From the NCBI GenBank assembly GCA_012727555.1, contig JAAYGT010000051.1:1-32503 (forward strand): a DNA stretch of 32,503 nt, read 5' to 3'. This document shows positions 9,404 to 16,945 of this stretch, in pieces. The notes below the pieces were generated by a model that saw only the letters and a list, made by a program, of their open reading frames with translations, was not told where the DNA came from and did no database searches. The stretch is from Alcaligenaceae bacterium (GTDB taxonomy: Bacteria > Pseudomonadota > Gammaproteobacteria > Burkholderiales > Burkholderiaceae_B). How positions within the stretch are numbered: the first letter of the stretch is position 1; every line of letters begins with the position of its first letter. The position numbers and the translations under genes were made by a program.

Positions 9404-10087
9404 GTGTTTCCAACCCGATGCCTCGTGCTGGTCCTGACCCTTGCTGCCACTCTGGCGCCCGTGCATGCCCAGTCGAACACGGCGGCCAGCAACGCGCTCA
9501 CGCCGCATGTGAACCTGAACGACACACTGTTCAACGACCCGAAACCACCTGAAGGTGGCTGGGATGCCTTGGCCAACGTGCTCGACAAGCTCACCCCCTC
9601 GGTCGATACTTCGCTGCCGCTCAGTCCGTCTGAAATAACGCAACGCATTCGGGCCATGCTTGACCGTGGCCAGAATCAGGAAGCGCTCGATATCATCAAG
9701 AAGCGTGAAGCACAGCGTACGGCGCAAGGCGCCATTGGCACCGACGTTCAGTTACTGTTCCTTGAAGCACGTGCACTGGCTGCGCTGGATCGCCACCCTG
9801 AAGCCATCCAGGTCTACAGCACCATGACCACGCTGTACCCTGAGCTGCCCGAACCCTGGAACAACCTGGCCTCTGAATACGTTCAGCAAGGCAACCTTGA
9901 CCTAGCCCACGATGCCCTGCGCATGGCCCTCACAGCCAACCCGGGCTACGCCCAGGCCCGTGAAAACCTGGGCCTGGTGCTGATCATGCAGGCCCGTGAA
10001 GCCCTGGTGCAGGCCGGCATGGCCGGACGGCCCTCAGCCACCAACCGCGCCCGCCAACTTGACCTCTTCCTGCAACGCAGCCAATAA
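9404..10087 (+). CDS. Exported tetratricopeptide-repeat protein
   Basis: This is a periplasmic protein of 227 residues whose function is not known. GTG 9404 gives an N-terminal signal peptide ([18 protein letters not shown]) with a signal-peptidase I-like AXA site before QSN. An AAGG lies about ten bases upstream. The mature part holds helical TPR-like units around 85-105 ([20 protein letters not shown]), [21 protein letters not shown] and [20 protein letters not shown], ending near 215. TPR proteins scaffold protein complexes. The gene is divergent from cysS, and a cyclophilin gene follows 34 bases later, so the pair may share a transcript and act in envelope protein folding; that is inference. 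The frame remains open far upstream only as antisense to cysS. Confidence 0.85.
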   Translation: MFPTRCLVLVLTLAATLAPVHAQSNTAASNALTPHVNLNDTLFNDPKPPEGGWDALANVLDKLTPSVDTSLPLSPSEITQRIRAMLDRGQNQEALDIIKKREAQRTAQGAIGTDVQLLFLEARALAALDRHPEAIQVYSTMTTLYPELPEPWNNLASEYVQQGNLDLAHDALRMALTANPGYAQARENLGLVLIMQAREALVQAGMAGRPSATNRARQLDLFLQRSQ

Positions 10088-10121
10088 TCGTGCCCCGAAC
10101 CACAGCCAAGGACACCTGACC

Positions 10122-10745
10122 GTGCGACACTTTCCCGTTTTTCGTGCTTTTGCGCTGGCATGCGTTACAAGCGCAGCACTGCTGGCCAGCCCCCACGCGC
10201 TGGCAACCTCCTCAACCCAGAAAGAAGGATCCCCAATGAGCACCAACCCCCGCGTTTCGCTGCAAACCAGCCAAGGCACTATTGTCATCGAACTGAATGC
10301 AGAAAAAGCGCCCAAAACCGTTGAAAACTTCGTCACCTACGTGCGCGATGGCTTCTACGACGGTACTGTTTTCCATCGCGTCATCAACAATTTCATGGTG
10401 CAAGGTGGCGGTTTCGACACCAGCATGAAACAAAAACAAACCCGTGCACCCGTTGAAAACGAAGCCAACAATGGCCTCAAGAACGATCGCTACACCATTG
10501 CCATGGCCCGCACAGCCGACCCGCACTCGGCCACAGCACAGTTCTTCATCAACGTGGCCGACAACGACTTCCTGAACTTCACATCGCCCACCCCCAATGG
10601 CTGGGGCTATGCCGTGTTTGGCAAAGTGGTCGAAGGCACTGAGGTCGTCGATAAAATGAAAACGGCCAAAACCGGCAACAAGGGCTTCCACCAAGACGTC
10701 CCGGTTGAAGACATCGTCATTGAAAAGGCCACCCTCGTTGACTAA
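10122..10745 (+). CDS. ppiB: Cyclophilin-type peptidyl-prolyl isomerase, long form with signal peptide
   Basis: Cyclophilins catalyse cis-trans isomerisation of Xaa-Pro bonds. The core is unmistakable: [32 protein letters not shown], and AQFFINV with the conserved Phe and Gln residues. It is the short bacterial type of about 165 residues. GTG 10122, with AAGGA nine bases upstream, adds 38 residues that look like a signal peptide ([19 protein letters not shown], cut after ALA). That form would be periplasmic (207 residues). ATG 10236, with its own strong AAGGA, gives a 169-residue cytosolic form. Both could be made. The gene follows the TPR gene by 34 bases and overlaps lpxH by eight bases. 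Confidence 0.93.
   Translation: MRHFPVFRAFALACVTSAALLASPHALATSSTQKEGSPMSTNPRVSLQTSQGTIVIELNAEKAPKTVENFVTYVRDGFYDGTVFHRVINNFMVQGGGFDTSMKQKQTRAPVENEANNGLKNDRYTIAMARTADPHSATAQFFINVADNDFLNFTSPTPNGWGYAVFGKVVEGTEVVDKMKTAKTGNKGFHQDVPVEDIVIEKATLVD
10224..10238 (+). promoter_or_regulatory. Internal ribosome binding site and ATG of the short cyclophilin form
   Basis: AAGGA starts at about 10224, seven to eight bases before ATG 10236. This is stronger than many gene starts here and lies exactly where the conserved cyclophilin domain begins ([14 protein letters not shown]). It can start a cytosolic form lacking the signal peptide. Confidence 0.65.
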
Positions 10746-11610
10746 GTTGTCACTGCCGGGTTCGATCTGGCTGGCCTCGGATATCCATCTGGGGCCGCAT
10801 TGCCCGGCAACCGTTCAGTCGTTTCACCGTTTCCTCACGGCCGCAAGCTTGCAGGCCGATGCCCTGATCCTGTGTGGCGATATCTTCGAAAGCTGGATCG
10901 GTGACGATCTGGCCCTGAAGGATCCCCCCATCTGGCTGGCACTGACCATCGACCGCTTGCGCAACGTCAGTGAACGCATACCATTATGGCTGGGTCGGGG
11001 CAACCGTGACTTCCTCATGGGGCCCCAGCTTGCCCGCCACGTGAACGCCCTGCTGCTGCCGGAACCCGCACTCATCCATACCGATGCGGGGCTTATCCTT
11101 TTGTCGCATGGCGACGAATACTGCACGCACGATCCAGGTTACCAGCGCTTTCGCAGTCTGGTGCGCAACCGGCGTGTACAAGACATTTTCCTGGATCTTA
11201 GCCTGGGCACACGCCAGCGCATTGCCAATTGGGCCCGTGAGCGCAGCAAGCGGGCCAACCGCAACAAAAGCAAGGCCATTCTTGATGTCAATACGCGCTC
11301 GGTGGAACACGCCTTCAGCCGTTACGGTGTGCAGATCATGGTGCATGGCCACACCCACCGCCCGGGTGCCTACCGCGTCAGGGTGGAAGGCAGTATTCGT
11401 ACGCGCTATGTACTGCCCGACTGGGATTACGACCACGACAAACCGCGGGGTGGCTGGCTGGAAATCAGCCGCAAGGGCTGCAATCTGCACGACTGGCGCC
11501 CCCCCGAACTGGAATCGGCAAACAGTTCAGGATCAGGCAAGAAGCCAGACGGCAAGAACGCACCCCAGACCGATCCGGTACCAGGCAAACGGCCTGTAGG
11601 TATGTCGTGA
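10738..11610 (+). CDS. lpxH: UDP-2,3-diacylglucosamine diphosphatase
   Basis: LpxH hydrolyses UDP-2,3-diacylglucosamine to lipid X in lipid A synthesis at the inner membrane. All metallophosphoesterase motifs are present in order: DIHLG near the start, [20 protein letters not shown] and HGHTHRPG, which bind the two manganese ions. No ATG fits. TTG 10738, with AAGG nine bases upstream and an eight-base overlap with the cyclophilin gene, is the best start, giving 290 residues. Earlier TTG codons (10705, 10720) are possible. The protein runs about 30 residues past the usual end ([13 protein letters not shown] tail), a low-complexity extension antisense to the uppP 3' end. Confidence 0.92.
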   Translation: MTKLSLPGSIWLASDIHLGPHCPATVQSFHRFLTAASLQADALILCGDIFESWIGDDLALKDPPIWLALTIDRLRNVSERIPLWLGRGNRDFLMGPQLARHVNALLLPEPALIHTDAGLILLSHGDEYCTHDPGYQRFRSLVRNRRVQDIFLDLSLGTRQRIANWARERSKRANRNKSKAILDVNTRSVEHAFSRYGVQIMVHGHTHRPGAYRVRVEGSIRTRYVLPDWDYDHDKPRGGWLEISRKGCNLHDWRPPELESANSSGSGKKPDGKNAPQTDPVPGKRPVGMS

Positions 11611-12384
11611 GACAAACCGCAGCACCGCACTGACCACCAGCAGGGCACTGACAAAAGCTGCCACAAAACCCAGGACAATGGCCTGCAATTCCAGGGTATC
11701 AAGGGCGGCGCTATGGCGGTAAAGATCGTACACTGTGGCCGCCAGCATGGTAGGCATGGCCAGAAAAAACGAAAATTCAGTGGCCGTTTTGCGCTGGATG
11801 CCGGCGATCATGCCACTGATGATCGTAGCCCCGGAACGGGATGTGCCCGGCACCATGGCCAGGCATTGGGCAAAACCCACCACCAGAGCCTGCTTCCAGG
11901 TGATCTGATCCAGACTATGGGCCGTGGCATTCTGTGAGGCCACTGTATCAAAGGCCTGACCGTGTTTAGCATACTGGGGTTTGCGTTCAACCCAGAGCAT
12001 GATCAGGCCGCCGCCCACCAGCGTAAAGACAAAAACGCCGGGGTGATGAAACAGCATTTTGATGTAGCTGATCATCAAGGCACCCACCACGGCCGCCGGC
12101 AAAAAGGCAATGATCAGGTTGCGGGCAAACAGTACTTCAGTACGATCGCCACGCAAGGTACCACGCACCAGTTGCCAGACACGCGCCCTGAACAGCCAGA
12201 TGACCGCCAGAATGGAGCCGAACTGGATCACGACCTCGAAGACTTTGTCGTTACCTGATGAAAAACCGATCCATTCGCCAAGAATGAGCAAGTGGGCCGT
12301 GCTGGAAACCGGAATGAATTCGGTGAACCCTTCGACAATGCCCAGCAGCAGGGCCTGCAGTAAATAAACGGTAGAGTCTGTCAC
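11533..12384 (-). CDS. uppP: Undecaprenyl-diphosphatase
   Basis: UppP (BacA) is an integral membrane phosphatase that recycles undecaprenyl pyrophosphate for peptidoglycan and O-antigen synthesis and gives bacitracin resistance when abundant. The two family signatures are present: GIVEGFTEFIPVSSTAH at residues 15-31 and the MVPGTSRSGATI loop about two thirds along. Several hydrophobic membrane helices surround them, and the length of 283 is normal. It lies 15 bases after suhB on the same strand, probably one transcript. Its last 26 codons overlap the lpxH 3' end on the opposite strand. Its C-terminal helix ([15 protein letters not shown]) is family-like, so the uppP frame is the constrained one. 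Confidence 0.96.
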   Translation of the reverse strand: MTDSTVYLLQALLLGIVEGFTEFIPVSSTAHLLILGEWIGFSSGNDKVFEVVIQFGSILAVIWLFRARVWQLVRGTLRGDRTEVLFARNLIIAFLPAAVVGALMISYIKMLFHHPGVFVFTLVGGGLIMLWVERKPQYAKHGQAFDTVASQNATAHSLDQITWKQALVVGFAQCLAMVPGTSRSGATIISGMIAGIQRKTATEFSFFLAMPTMLAATVYDLYRHSAALDTLELQAIVLGFVAAFVSALLVVSAVLRFVSRHTYRPFAWYRIGLGCVLAVWLLA

Positions 12385-12399
12385 TGGAACCCTGATGCA

Positions 12400-13206
12400 T
12401 CAACGTGCCATGTAACCCAGCATGCGGGGCAACAGTTTGGGGGTGGCGGCCAGCACACTGCCGGTTTTCAGCCAGCTTTGCTCGCCGTCGAAATCGCTGA
12501 CCAGGCCACCGGCTTCCAGTACCAGCAAACCGCCGGCGGCCAGATCCCAGGGCTTCAGGTTGACGCCGCAGAATGCATCAAGGCGCCCGCACGCCACATA
12601 GGCCAGTTCCAGCACCGTGGAGCCGATGCGACGCGCTGCAGCGCAATCGCCCAGAAGATCGGAAAAACGGGGATTCACGGTAACTTCAGAGGCCGAACCA
12701 GGCACATGGGTTCCGATCAGGGCATCGTGGTAGCGCAACTGGCCCGAAACGCGAATGCGACGATCATTCAGGAAGGCGCCACTGCCGCGACTGGCGGTGA
12801 ACAGTTCATTACGTGCCGGATCGTAAATGACGGCATGCGCCAGCTGCCCACGGTGTAGCAGGGCAACAGAAACCGCATAGGCCGGAAAACCGTGAATGAA
12901 ATTGGTGGTGCCATCGAGGGGATCGATGATCCACTGGAATTCGGAAGCATCGTTGCCGGTGTCTGACGACCCTGCCTTGGCAGGCGCGGCGGTTTCGCCG
13001 GACTCTTCACCCAGGAAACTGTGGTCAGGATACGCCGTACGCAAGGTATCGATAATGGCCTGCTCAGCCGCGTGGTCGGTTTCCGTGACATAATTCTTCG
13101 GGCCTTTGCGGGCAACCGACACATTTTCCAGATCAAGGCTGGCACGGTTGATGATATTGCCGGCAAGGCGGGCCGCCTTGATGGCGGTGTTGAGCATCGG
13201 ATGCAT
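12400..13206 (-). CDS. suhB: Inositol-1-monophosphatase SuhB
   Basis: SuhB is a Mg2+-dependent inositol monophosphatase family protein; in enterobacteria it also assists rRNA transcription antitermination. Metal-binding motifs are clear: GEESGE, then WIIDPLDGTTNFIHGFP (the family signature) and WDLAAGGLLVLEAGG with its Asp. ATG 13206 (MHPMLNTAIKAARLAGNIINRAS) gives 268 residues, a typical length. The frame runs upstream to 13266, but those residues are not family-like. It is divergent from trmJ across a 96-base spacer and is followed by uppP. Confidence 0.94.
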   Translation of the reverse strand: MHPMLNTAIKAARLAGNIINRASLDLENVSVARKGPKNYVTETDHAAEQAIIDTLRTAYPDHSFLGEESGETAAPAKAGSSDTGNDASEFQWIIDPLDGTTNFIHGFPAYAVSVALLHRGQLAHAVIYDPARNELFTASRGSGAFLNDRRIRVSGQLRYHDALIGTHVPGSASEVTVNPRFSDLLGDCAAARRIGSTVLELAYVACGRLDAFCGVNLKPWDLAAGGLLVLEAGGLVSDFDGEQSWLKTGSVLAATPKLLPRMLGYMAR

Positions 13207-13246
13207 AGGTTTCCGTATAAAGCAAATTCGTACGACGCTGCTAAAA

Positions 13247-13261
13247 GCGCCAAAATGGCGC
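13247..13261. promoter_or_regulatory. Palindrome in the suhB-trmJ divergent spacer
   Basis: GCGCCA, AAA, TGGCGC form a perfect 6-3-6 inverted repeat about 40 bases before each start codon. It could be an operator serving both genes or simply GC-rich chance symmetry. No regulator is identified. Confidence 0.35.
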
Positions 13262-13302
13262 GCCATAATTGCAGCGCCACCATACCAAACCCTCTATTCT
13301 AA

Positions 13303-14112
13303 ATGACTTCATCCCCGATCACGAATGCAGAACCCGGTTTCGAACGGGTTCGTTTCATTATGGTGAATCCCAGCCACCCGGGCAACGTTGGATCCGCCGC
13401 CCGCGCCATCAAAACCATGGGGTTTCACGATCTGTGTCTGGTGTCGCCACGGGTTGAACGCATTACCGAACAACCAGACGCCATTGCCCTGGCCAGCGGC
13501 GCCACCGATGTTCTGGCACGGGCTGCCCACGTGCAGACCCTTGAACAGGCTCTGGCGCCAACCACCCTGGCGTTTGCCCTGACCGCCCGGGCCCGGGTGC
13601 TGGGCCCGCCACCCTGCGATATCCGTGCAGCGGCCCAGGCCACGCGCGACCACCTGCAGCAGCATCAGGGCCAGGTGGCCATCGTGCTTGGCACAGAAAA
13701 ATCCGGCCTGACCAACGCCGATATTGCCCTGTGCCAACGGGTTTGTCATATCCCGGCCAACCCGGACTACAGCTCGCTGAATGTGGCCCAGGCTTTGCAA
13801 CTGGCCGCCTGGGAACTGCGTTACGCGCTGGCCAGCGCGGCCGCCCTGCCCTTGCTGCCCAGTACCGACGGCGAAGCCGACCCCGGCAGTGCCCTGGCAC
13901 CCAATGAAAAAGTGCAGGCGTTTCTGGATCACTGGGAACGGGCCATCACCGAAGTGAAGTTCCTGGATCCACACCATCCTAAAAAGCTGGTACCACGCAT
14001 GCAACACCTGTTCGGCCGCGCCCAGCTCAGCCACGATGAAGTGGATATGCTGCGCGGGCTCTGCACGGCCATGATCAAGGCCGCGCAACGGGCGTATCCA
14101 CATGAACACTGA
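13303..14112 (+). CDS. trmJ: tRNA (cytidine/uridine-2'-O-)-methyltransferase TrmJ
   Basis: TrmJ is a SPOUT (trefoil-knot) enzyme that 2'-O-methylates position 32 of tRNA anticodon loops with S-adenosylmethionine. The three SpoU motifs are present: NPSHPGNVGSAARAIKTMGF near residue 22, LGTEKSGLTNADI near 130, and IPANPDYSSLNVAQALQL near 150. The C-terminal extension (KLVPRMQHLFGRAQLSHDEVDMLRG) is the dimerisation tail typical of TrmJ. The length of 269 is normal. The stop TGA lies in the first unit of a four-copy TGAACAC repeat. Confidence 0.94.
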   Translation: MTSSPITNAEPGFERVRFIMVNPSHPGNVGSAARAIKTMGFHDLCLVSPRVERITEQPDAIALASGATDVLARAAHVQTLEQALAPTTLAFALTARARVLGPPPCDIRAAAQATRDHLQQHQGQVAIVLGTEKSGLTNADIALCQRVCHIPANPDYSSLNVAQALQLAAWELRYALASAAALPLLPSTDGEADPGSALAPNEKVQAFLDHWERAITEVKFLDPHHPKKLVPRMQHLFGRAQLSHDEVDMLRGLCTAMIKAAQRAYPHEH

Positions 14113-14130
14113 ACACTGAACACTGAACAC
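14103..14130. repeat. Heptanucleotide tandem repeat (TGAACAC) x4
   Basis: Four perfect TGAACAC units start inside the last codons of trmJ, followed by a partial TGAA. Each unit carries a TGA, and the trmJ stop sits at the junction of the first two units. Copy-number change should leave the protein end essentially unchanged. Confidence 0.9.
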
Positions 14131-14188
14131 TGAAAAATCTGGCAGCCTGTCGGCCCTGAAAACCGGGAGAATCTCAAGCCACGAACAT

Positions 14189-14287
14189 TCAGCCTTCCTT
14201 GTTCATGCCCTCACTGGTCCTGAAGGCCTGGGCGATCTGGTCGCGCAGTTCCTCGTCGTCCCAGGGTTTGGTCAGAAAACGGTAAAT
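14189..14287 (-). pseudogene. Response-regulator receiver domain remnant (C-terminal end only)
   Basis: The minus strand encodes IYRFLTKPWDDEELRDQIAQ and AFRTSE before a stop at 14189. This is the strongly conserved end of a CheY-like receiver domain, including the invariant Lys of LTKPW. The sequence before IYRF has no receiver similarity, the phospho-acceptor aspartate is absent, and nothing follows the domain. It is a fragment of a former two-component regulator, not a working gene. Confidence 0.6.
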
Positions 14288-14356
14288 GGCCGGCGCGGCA
14301 TTGCCCACCTGATAACCACACGAGTCATTCAAACCATTGATGCTGACGGCAGGTGC

Positions 14357-14392
14357 AAAAAACCCGCACACCCACGTAAACGGGCATGCGGG
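14357..14392 (-). terminator. Rho-independent terminator of pcaIJ
   Basis: On the minus strand CCCGCATGCCC pairs with GGGTGTGCGGG (two G-T wobbles) around an eight-base loop and is followed by six T. It lies about 75 bases beyond the pcaJ stop. Confidence 0.8.
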
Positions 14393-14467
14393 CGCAAGGC
14401 GTTCTGCTGCAGCAGATGGGGTCTGCCAACGTGTCGGACCAGGATCCTTGACGGCGAAACCGGGCAA

Positions 14468-15103
14468 TCAGGCCAGAATGGTCAGACCCGTAAGGCGTTC
14501 GAGCTCTTGCAGACCGGCGCCTGAAACGTCTTCAACCAAATGGACCTGGCCATTCTTCAGCTCAAACACCGCCAGATCCGTGTAAACACGGCTGACACAC
14601 CCAACACCGGTCAGGGGGTAGGTGCAGCGTTCCACCAGTTTGCTTTTGCCATCACGTGTAAGCAGGTCCATGAGCACAAATACCGAGCGTGCGCCAGTGG
14701 CAAGATCCATGGCACCGCCAACCGCCGGAATGGCATCAGGCTCACCAGTGTGCCAATTGGCAAGATCACCATTGGCCGCAACCTGGAAAGCCCCCAGAAC
14801 GCAGATATCAAGATGACCGCCGCGCATCATGGCAAACGAATCGGCATGGTGAAAATAGGCACCACCCGGCAGCAGGGTGACGGGCTGTTTACCGGCATTG
14901 ATCAAGTCCCAGTCTTCCTGGCCGGGCTCAGGTGCCGGACCCATGCCAATGACACCGTTTTCGCTGTGCAACATGATTTCACGGCCTTCGGGCAGGAAAT
15001 TGGCCACTTTGGTGGGCAAACCAATGCCCAGGTTCACGACACTGCCTTCAGGGATGTCCTGGGCGACACGGGCCGCCATCTGATCACGGGTGAGAGGTTT
15101 CAT
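14468..15103 (-). CDS. pcaJ: 3-oxoadipate (or 3-oxoacid) CoA-transferase subunit B
   Basis: This is the beta subunit of the heterodimeric enzyme moving CoA from succinyl-CoA to 3-oxoadipate, the penultimate step of the beta-ketoadipate pathway for aromatics. The catalytic glutamate lies in HSENGVIGMGP. The following words (EDWDLINAGKQPVTLLPGG, HHADSFAMMRGGHLDICVLG, NWHTGEPDAIPAVGGAMDL) look closer to PcaJ than to acetoacetate ScoB, though annotation of these two is often mixed. The length of 211 is normal. Its ATG overlaps the pcaI stop as ATGA, indicating translational coupling. Substrate identity is inference. Confidence 0.85.
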   Translation of the reverse strand: MKPLTRDQMAARVAQDIPEGSVVNLGIGLPTKVANFLPEGREIMLHSENGVIGMGPAPEPGQEDWDLINAGKQPVTLLPGGAYFHHADSFAMMRGGHLDICVLGAFQVAANGDLANWHTGEPDAIPAVGGAMDLATGARSVFVLMDLLTRDGKSKLVERCTYPLTGVGCVSRVYTDLAVFELKNGQVHLVEDVSGAGLQELERLTGLTILA

Positions 15104-15771
15104 GCTTTGGCTCCCAAGGCAACAACACGCTGAACAAAAAGGCCAGGGGTGACAATGGCCTCGGGGTCGAGTTCGCCCAGTTCGACGACTGATTCGACTT
15201 GGGCAATGGTGGTACGGGCAGCCGTAGCCATGATGGGGCAGAAATTGCGTGCCGTTTTACGGTACACCAGATTTCCCCAGCGGTCGGCCTTGAAGGCCTT
15301 GATGAGGGCATAATCGGCATGCAGCGGGTATTCAAGAATGTAGTCACGCCCGTTGATGGTGCGCGCTTCCTTGCCTTCAGCCAAGGGGGTGCCAACGGCT
15401 GTTGCCGTGTAAAAACCACCAATACCGGCACCAGCCGCCCGGATACGCTCGGCCAGGTTACCCTGGGGCACCAGTTCAAGTTCAATTTTGCCGGCACGAT
15501 ACAGGCCGTCGAACACATGGGAATCGGCCTGACGCGGGAACGAGCAAATGATTTTGCGTACGCGACCGGCCGCCATCAAGGCGGCGAGGCCTGTATCGCC
15601 ATTACCAGCATTGTTATTGATGACGACCAGCTCGCGGGCCCCCTGCTCAAGCAGGGCATCGATCAGCTGGTGCGGCTGACCCGCCCCTCCGAAACCACCG
15701 ATCATGATGGTCGAACCATCGGGAATGCCTGCAACGGCGGCATGCAGGCTATCAACAAGTTTAGAAATCAT
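15100..15771 (-). CDS. pcaI: 3-oxoadipate (or 3-oxoacid) CoA-transferase subunit A
   Basis: This is the alpha subunit partner of PcaJ. ATG 15771 (MISKLVDSLHAAVAGIPDG) gives 223 residues. Characteristic stretches are MIGGFGGAGQP, NNNAGNGDTGLAALM, FPRQADSHVFDGLYRAGKIE and LVPQGNLAERIRAAGAGIGG, with CoA-binding glycines, in the PcaI style. The frame extends to 15819, but those residues are not family-like. The ribosome site is weak. It lies downstream of the Bug receptor gene on the same strand, but a strong terminator hairpin stands between, so it may have its own promoter in 15772-15800 or depend on partial readthrough. Confidence 0.85.
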   Translation of the reverse strand: MISKLVDSLHAAVAGIPDGSTIMIGGFGGAGQPHQLIDALLEQGARELVVINNNAGNGDTGLAALMAAGRVRKIICSFPRQADSHVFDGLYRAGKIELELVPQGNLAERIRAAGAGIGGFYTATAVGTPLAEGKEARTINGRDYILEYPLHADYALIKAFKADRWGNLVYRKTARNFCPIMATAARTTIAQVESVVELGELDPEAIVTPGLFVQRVVALGAKA

Positions 15772-15802
15772 GGGTATGAACCGCTGCAACACGGCTGAAG
15801 AT

Positions 15803-15830
15803 AAAAACAGGGCCGGCACGAGGCCGGCCC
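15803..15830 (-). terminator. Rho-independent terminator after the Bug gene
   Basis: On the minus strand a GGGCCGGC-type stem closes a short loop and is followed by TGTTTTT. The stem is at least eight bases and very GC-rich. It lies 22 bases after the Bug stop and 32 bases before the pcaI start, so it can separate the two. Confidence 0.8.
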
Positions 15831-15851
15831 GATGAACCCGGCAAGGCAGGT

Positions 15852-16847
15852 TTAATCGACTGTAGCGCCCGAAGCCTTCACGACCTTGGCCCAGCCATCG
15901 ACTTCAGACTTGATGAAGTCGGCAAACTGCGCGGTGGTTGTATTGGCGGGAACGGCACCCAGGCCGGCCAGTTGCTGCTGCACTTCAGGCTTGGCCAGTG
16001 CATCGCGAATGACTTTGTTCAGCTTTTCAACGATATCGGAAGGTGTGCCCTTGGGTGCCAGCACGCCGAACCATGAGGAAACGTCAAAACCGGGAAAGCC
16101 GGATTCCTGCATGGTGGGAAGATCGGGGGCGGTGGACGAACGATTGGCCGTGGTTACAGCCAGAGCACGCAGTTTGCCGGCCTGAACGTTAGGCCACGAT
16201 GCAGGCATGTTGTCGAACATGAAATCGACCTGACCACCGACCAGATCGGTGACGGCCGGGCCACTGCCCTTGTAGGGAATGTGAATGACATCGATACCAG
16301 CGGCCTGCTTGAACAGTTCGCCGGCCATGTGAATGGAAGTACCGCTGCCGGACGATGCGAAATTCATTTTGCCTGGATTGGCTTTCGCGTAATCAACCAG
16401 TTCTTTGACAGACTTGGCCGGCACATTGGGATTGACCACCAGCACATTGGGAACCTGAACCGCCAAGGCAACCGGCTCGAAGTCTTTTGTCAGGTCGAAC
16501 TTGACGTTCTTATACAGTGTTTGGTTGATGGCGGCGGTAACAGCGACCATGTAGAGCGTGTAGCCATCGGGGGCGGCGCGCATGACCATTTCTGTCGCAA
16601 TGTTGCTGCCTGCGCCTGGACGGTTTTCAACAACCACCGGCTGACCCAGCGCCTCACCCATTTCTTTGCCAATGATGCGGGCCGAGACATCGGTGGTGCC
16701 GCCGGCAGAAAAGCCCACGACCAGACGAATGGGTTTATCGGGATACGCTGCAGCAGCGGCGCCCGGCACCAGGCTGAGTGAACCTGCCATGACCATGGAT
16801 GCCGTCAGTGCCGTGAAAACTGTTTTGATTCTAGAACGGATTGCCAT
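15852..16847 (-). CDS. Bug-family (TctC) periplasmic substrate-binding protein
   Basis: Bug proteins are periplasmic receptors for carboxylates and other small organics, greatly expanded in Alcaligenaceae. Most are orphans lacking adjacent TctA/TctB membrane subunits, as here. A signal peptide (residues 1-34, ending AAAAAYPDKP) precedes the mature start. Family motifs follow: RLVVGFSAGGTTDVSARI, NRPGAGSNIATE, PDGYTLYM, and the IHIPYKGSGPAVTDLVGGQV segment. The length of 331 is typical. A GGAGG ribosome site lies five bases before ATG 16847. Its divergent IclR neighbour and a palindrome in front suggest substrate-dependent control. The ligand may be a compound feeding the adjacent CoA-transferase pathway; this is inference. 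Confidence 0.93.
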   Translation of the reverse strand: MAIRSRIKTVFTALTASMVMAGSLSLVPGAAAAAYPDKPIRLVVGFSAGGTTDVSARIIGKEMGEALGQPVVVENRPGAGSNIATEMVMRAAPDGYTLYMVAVTAAINQTLYKNVKFDLTKDFEPVALAVQVPNVLVVNPNVPAKSVKELVDYAKANPGKMNFASSGSGTSIHMAGELFKQAAGIDVIHIPYKGSGPAVTDLVGGQVDFMFDNMPASWPNVQAGKLRALAVTTANRSSTAPDLPTMQESGFPGFDVSSWFGVLAPKGTPSDIVEKLNKVIRDALAKPEVQQQLAGLGAVPANTTTAQFADFIKSEVDGWAKVVKASGATVD

Positions 16848-16863
16848 AAAATCCTCCGGTTGG

Positions 16864-16880
16864 TGTCCGCTTATTGGACA
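16864..16880. promoter_or_regulatory. Palindromic operator candidate, Bug-IclR spacer
   Basis: TGTCC, seven bases, GGACA form a perfect 5-7-5 inverted repeat located 17-33 bases before the Bug start codon and 66 bases before the IclR start. The rest of the 98-base spacer is AT-rich. IclR-family regulators bind such short palindromes in divergent spacers, so it is the likely operator, placed to block Bug transcription or the initiating polymerase. Confidence 0.5.
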
Positions 16881-16945
16881 GTTTTAAATAATTGAACGGG
16901 ATTACAGTACTTATCTTTGTAATTCTGATGTAATTTAATCATTTT

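Noticed and set aside
13309-14130. Minus-strand open frame of 273 codons opposite trmJ
   Set aside because: Antisense shadow of trmJ, whose SPOUT motifs are clear.
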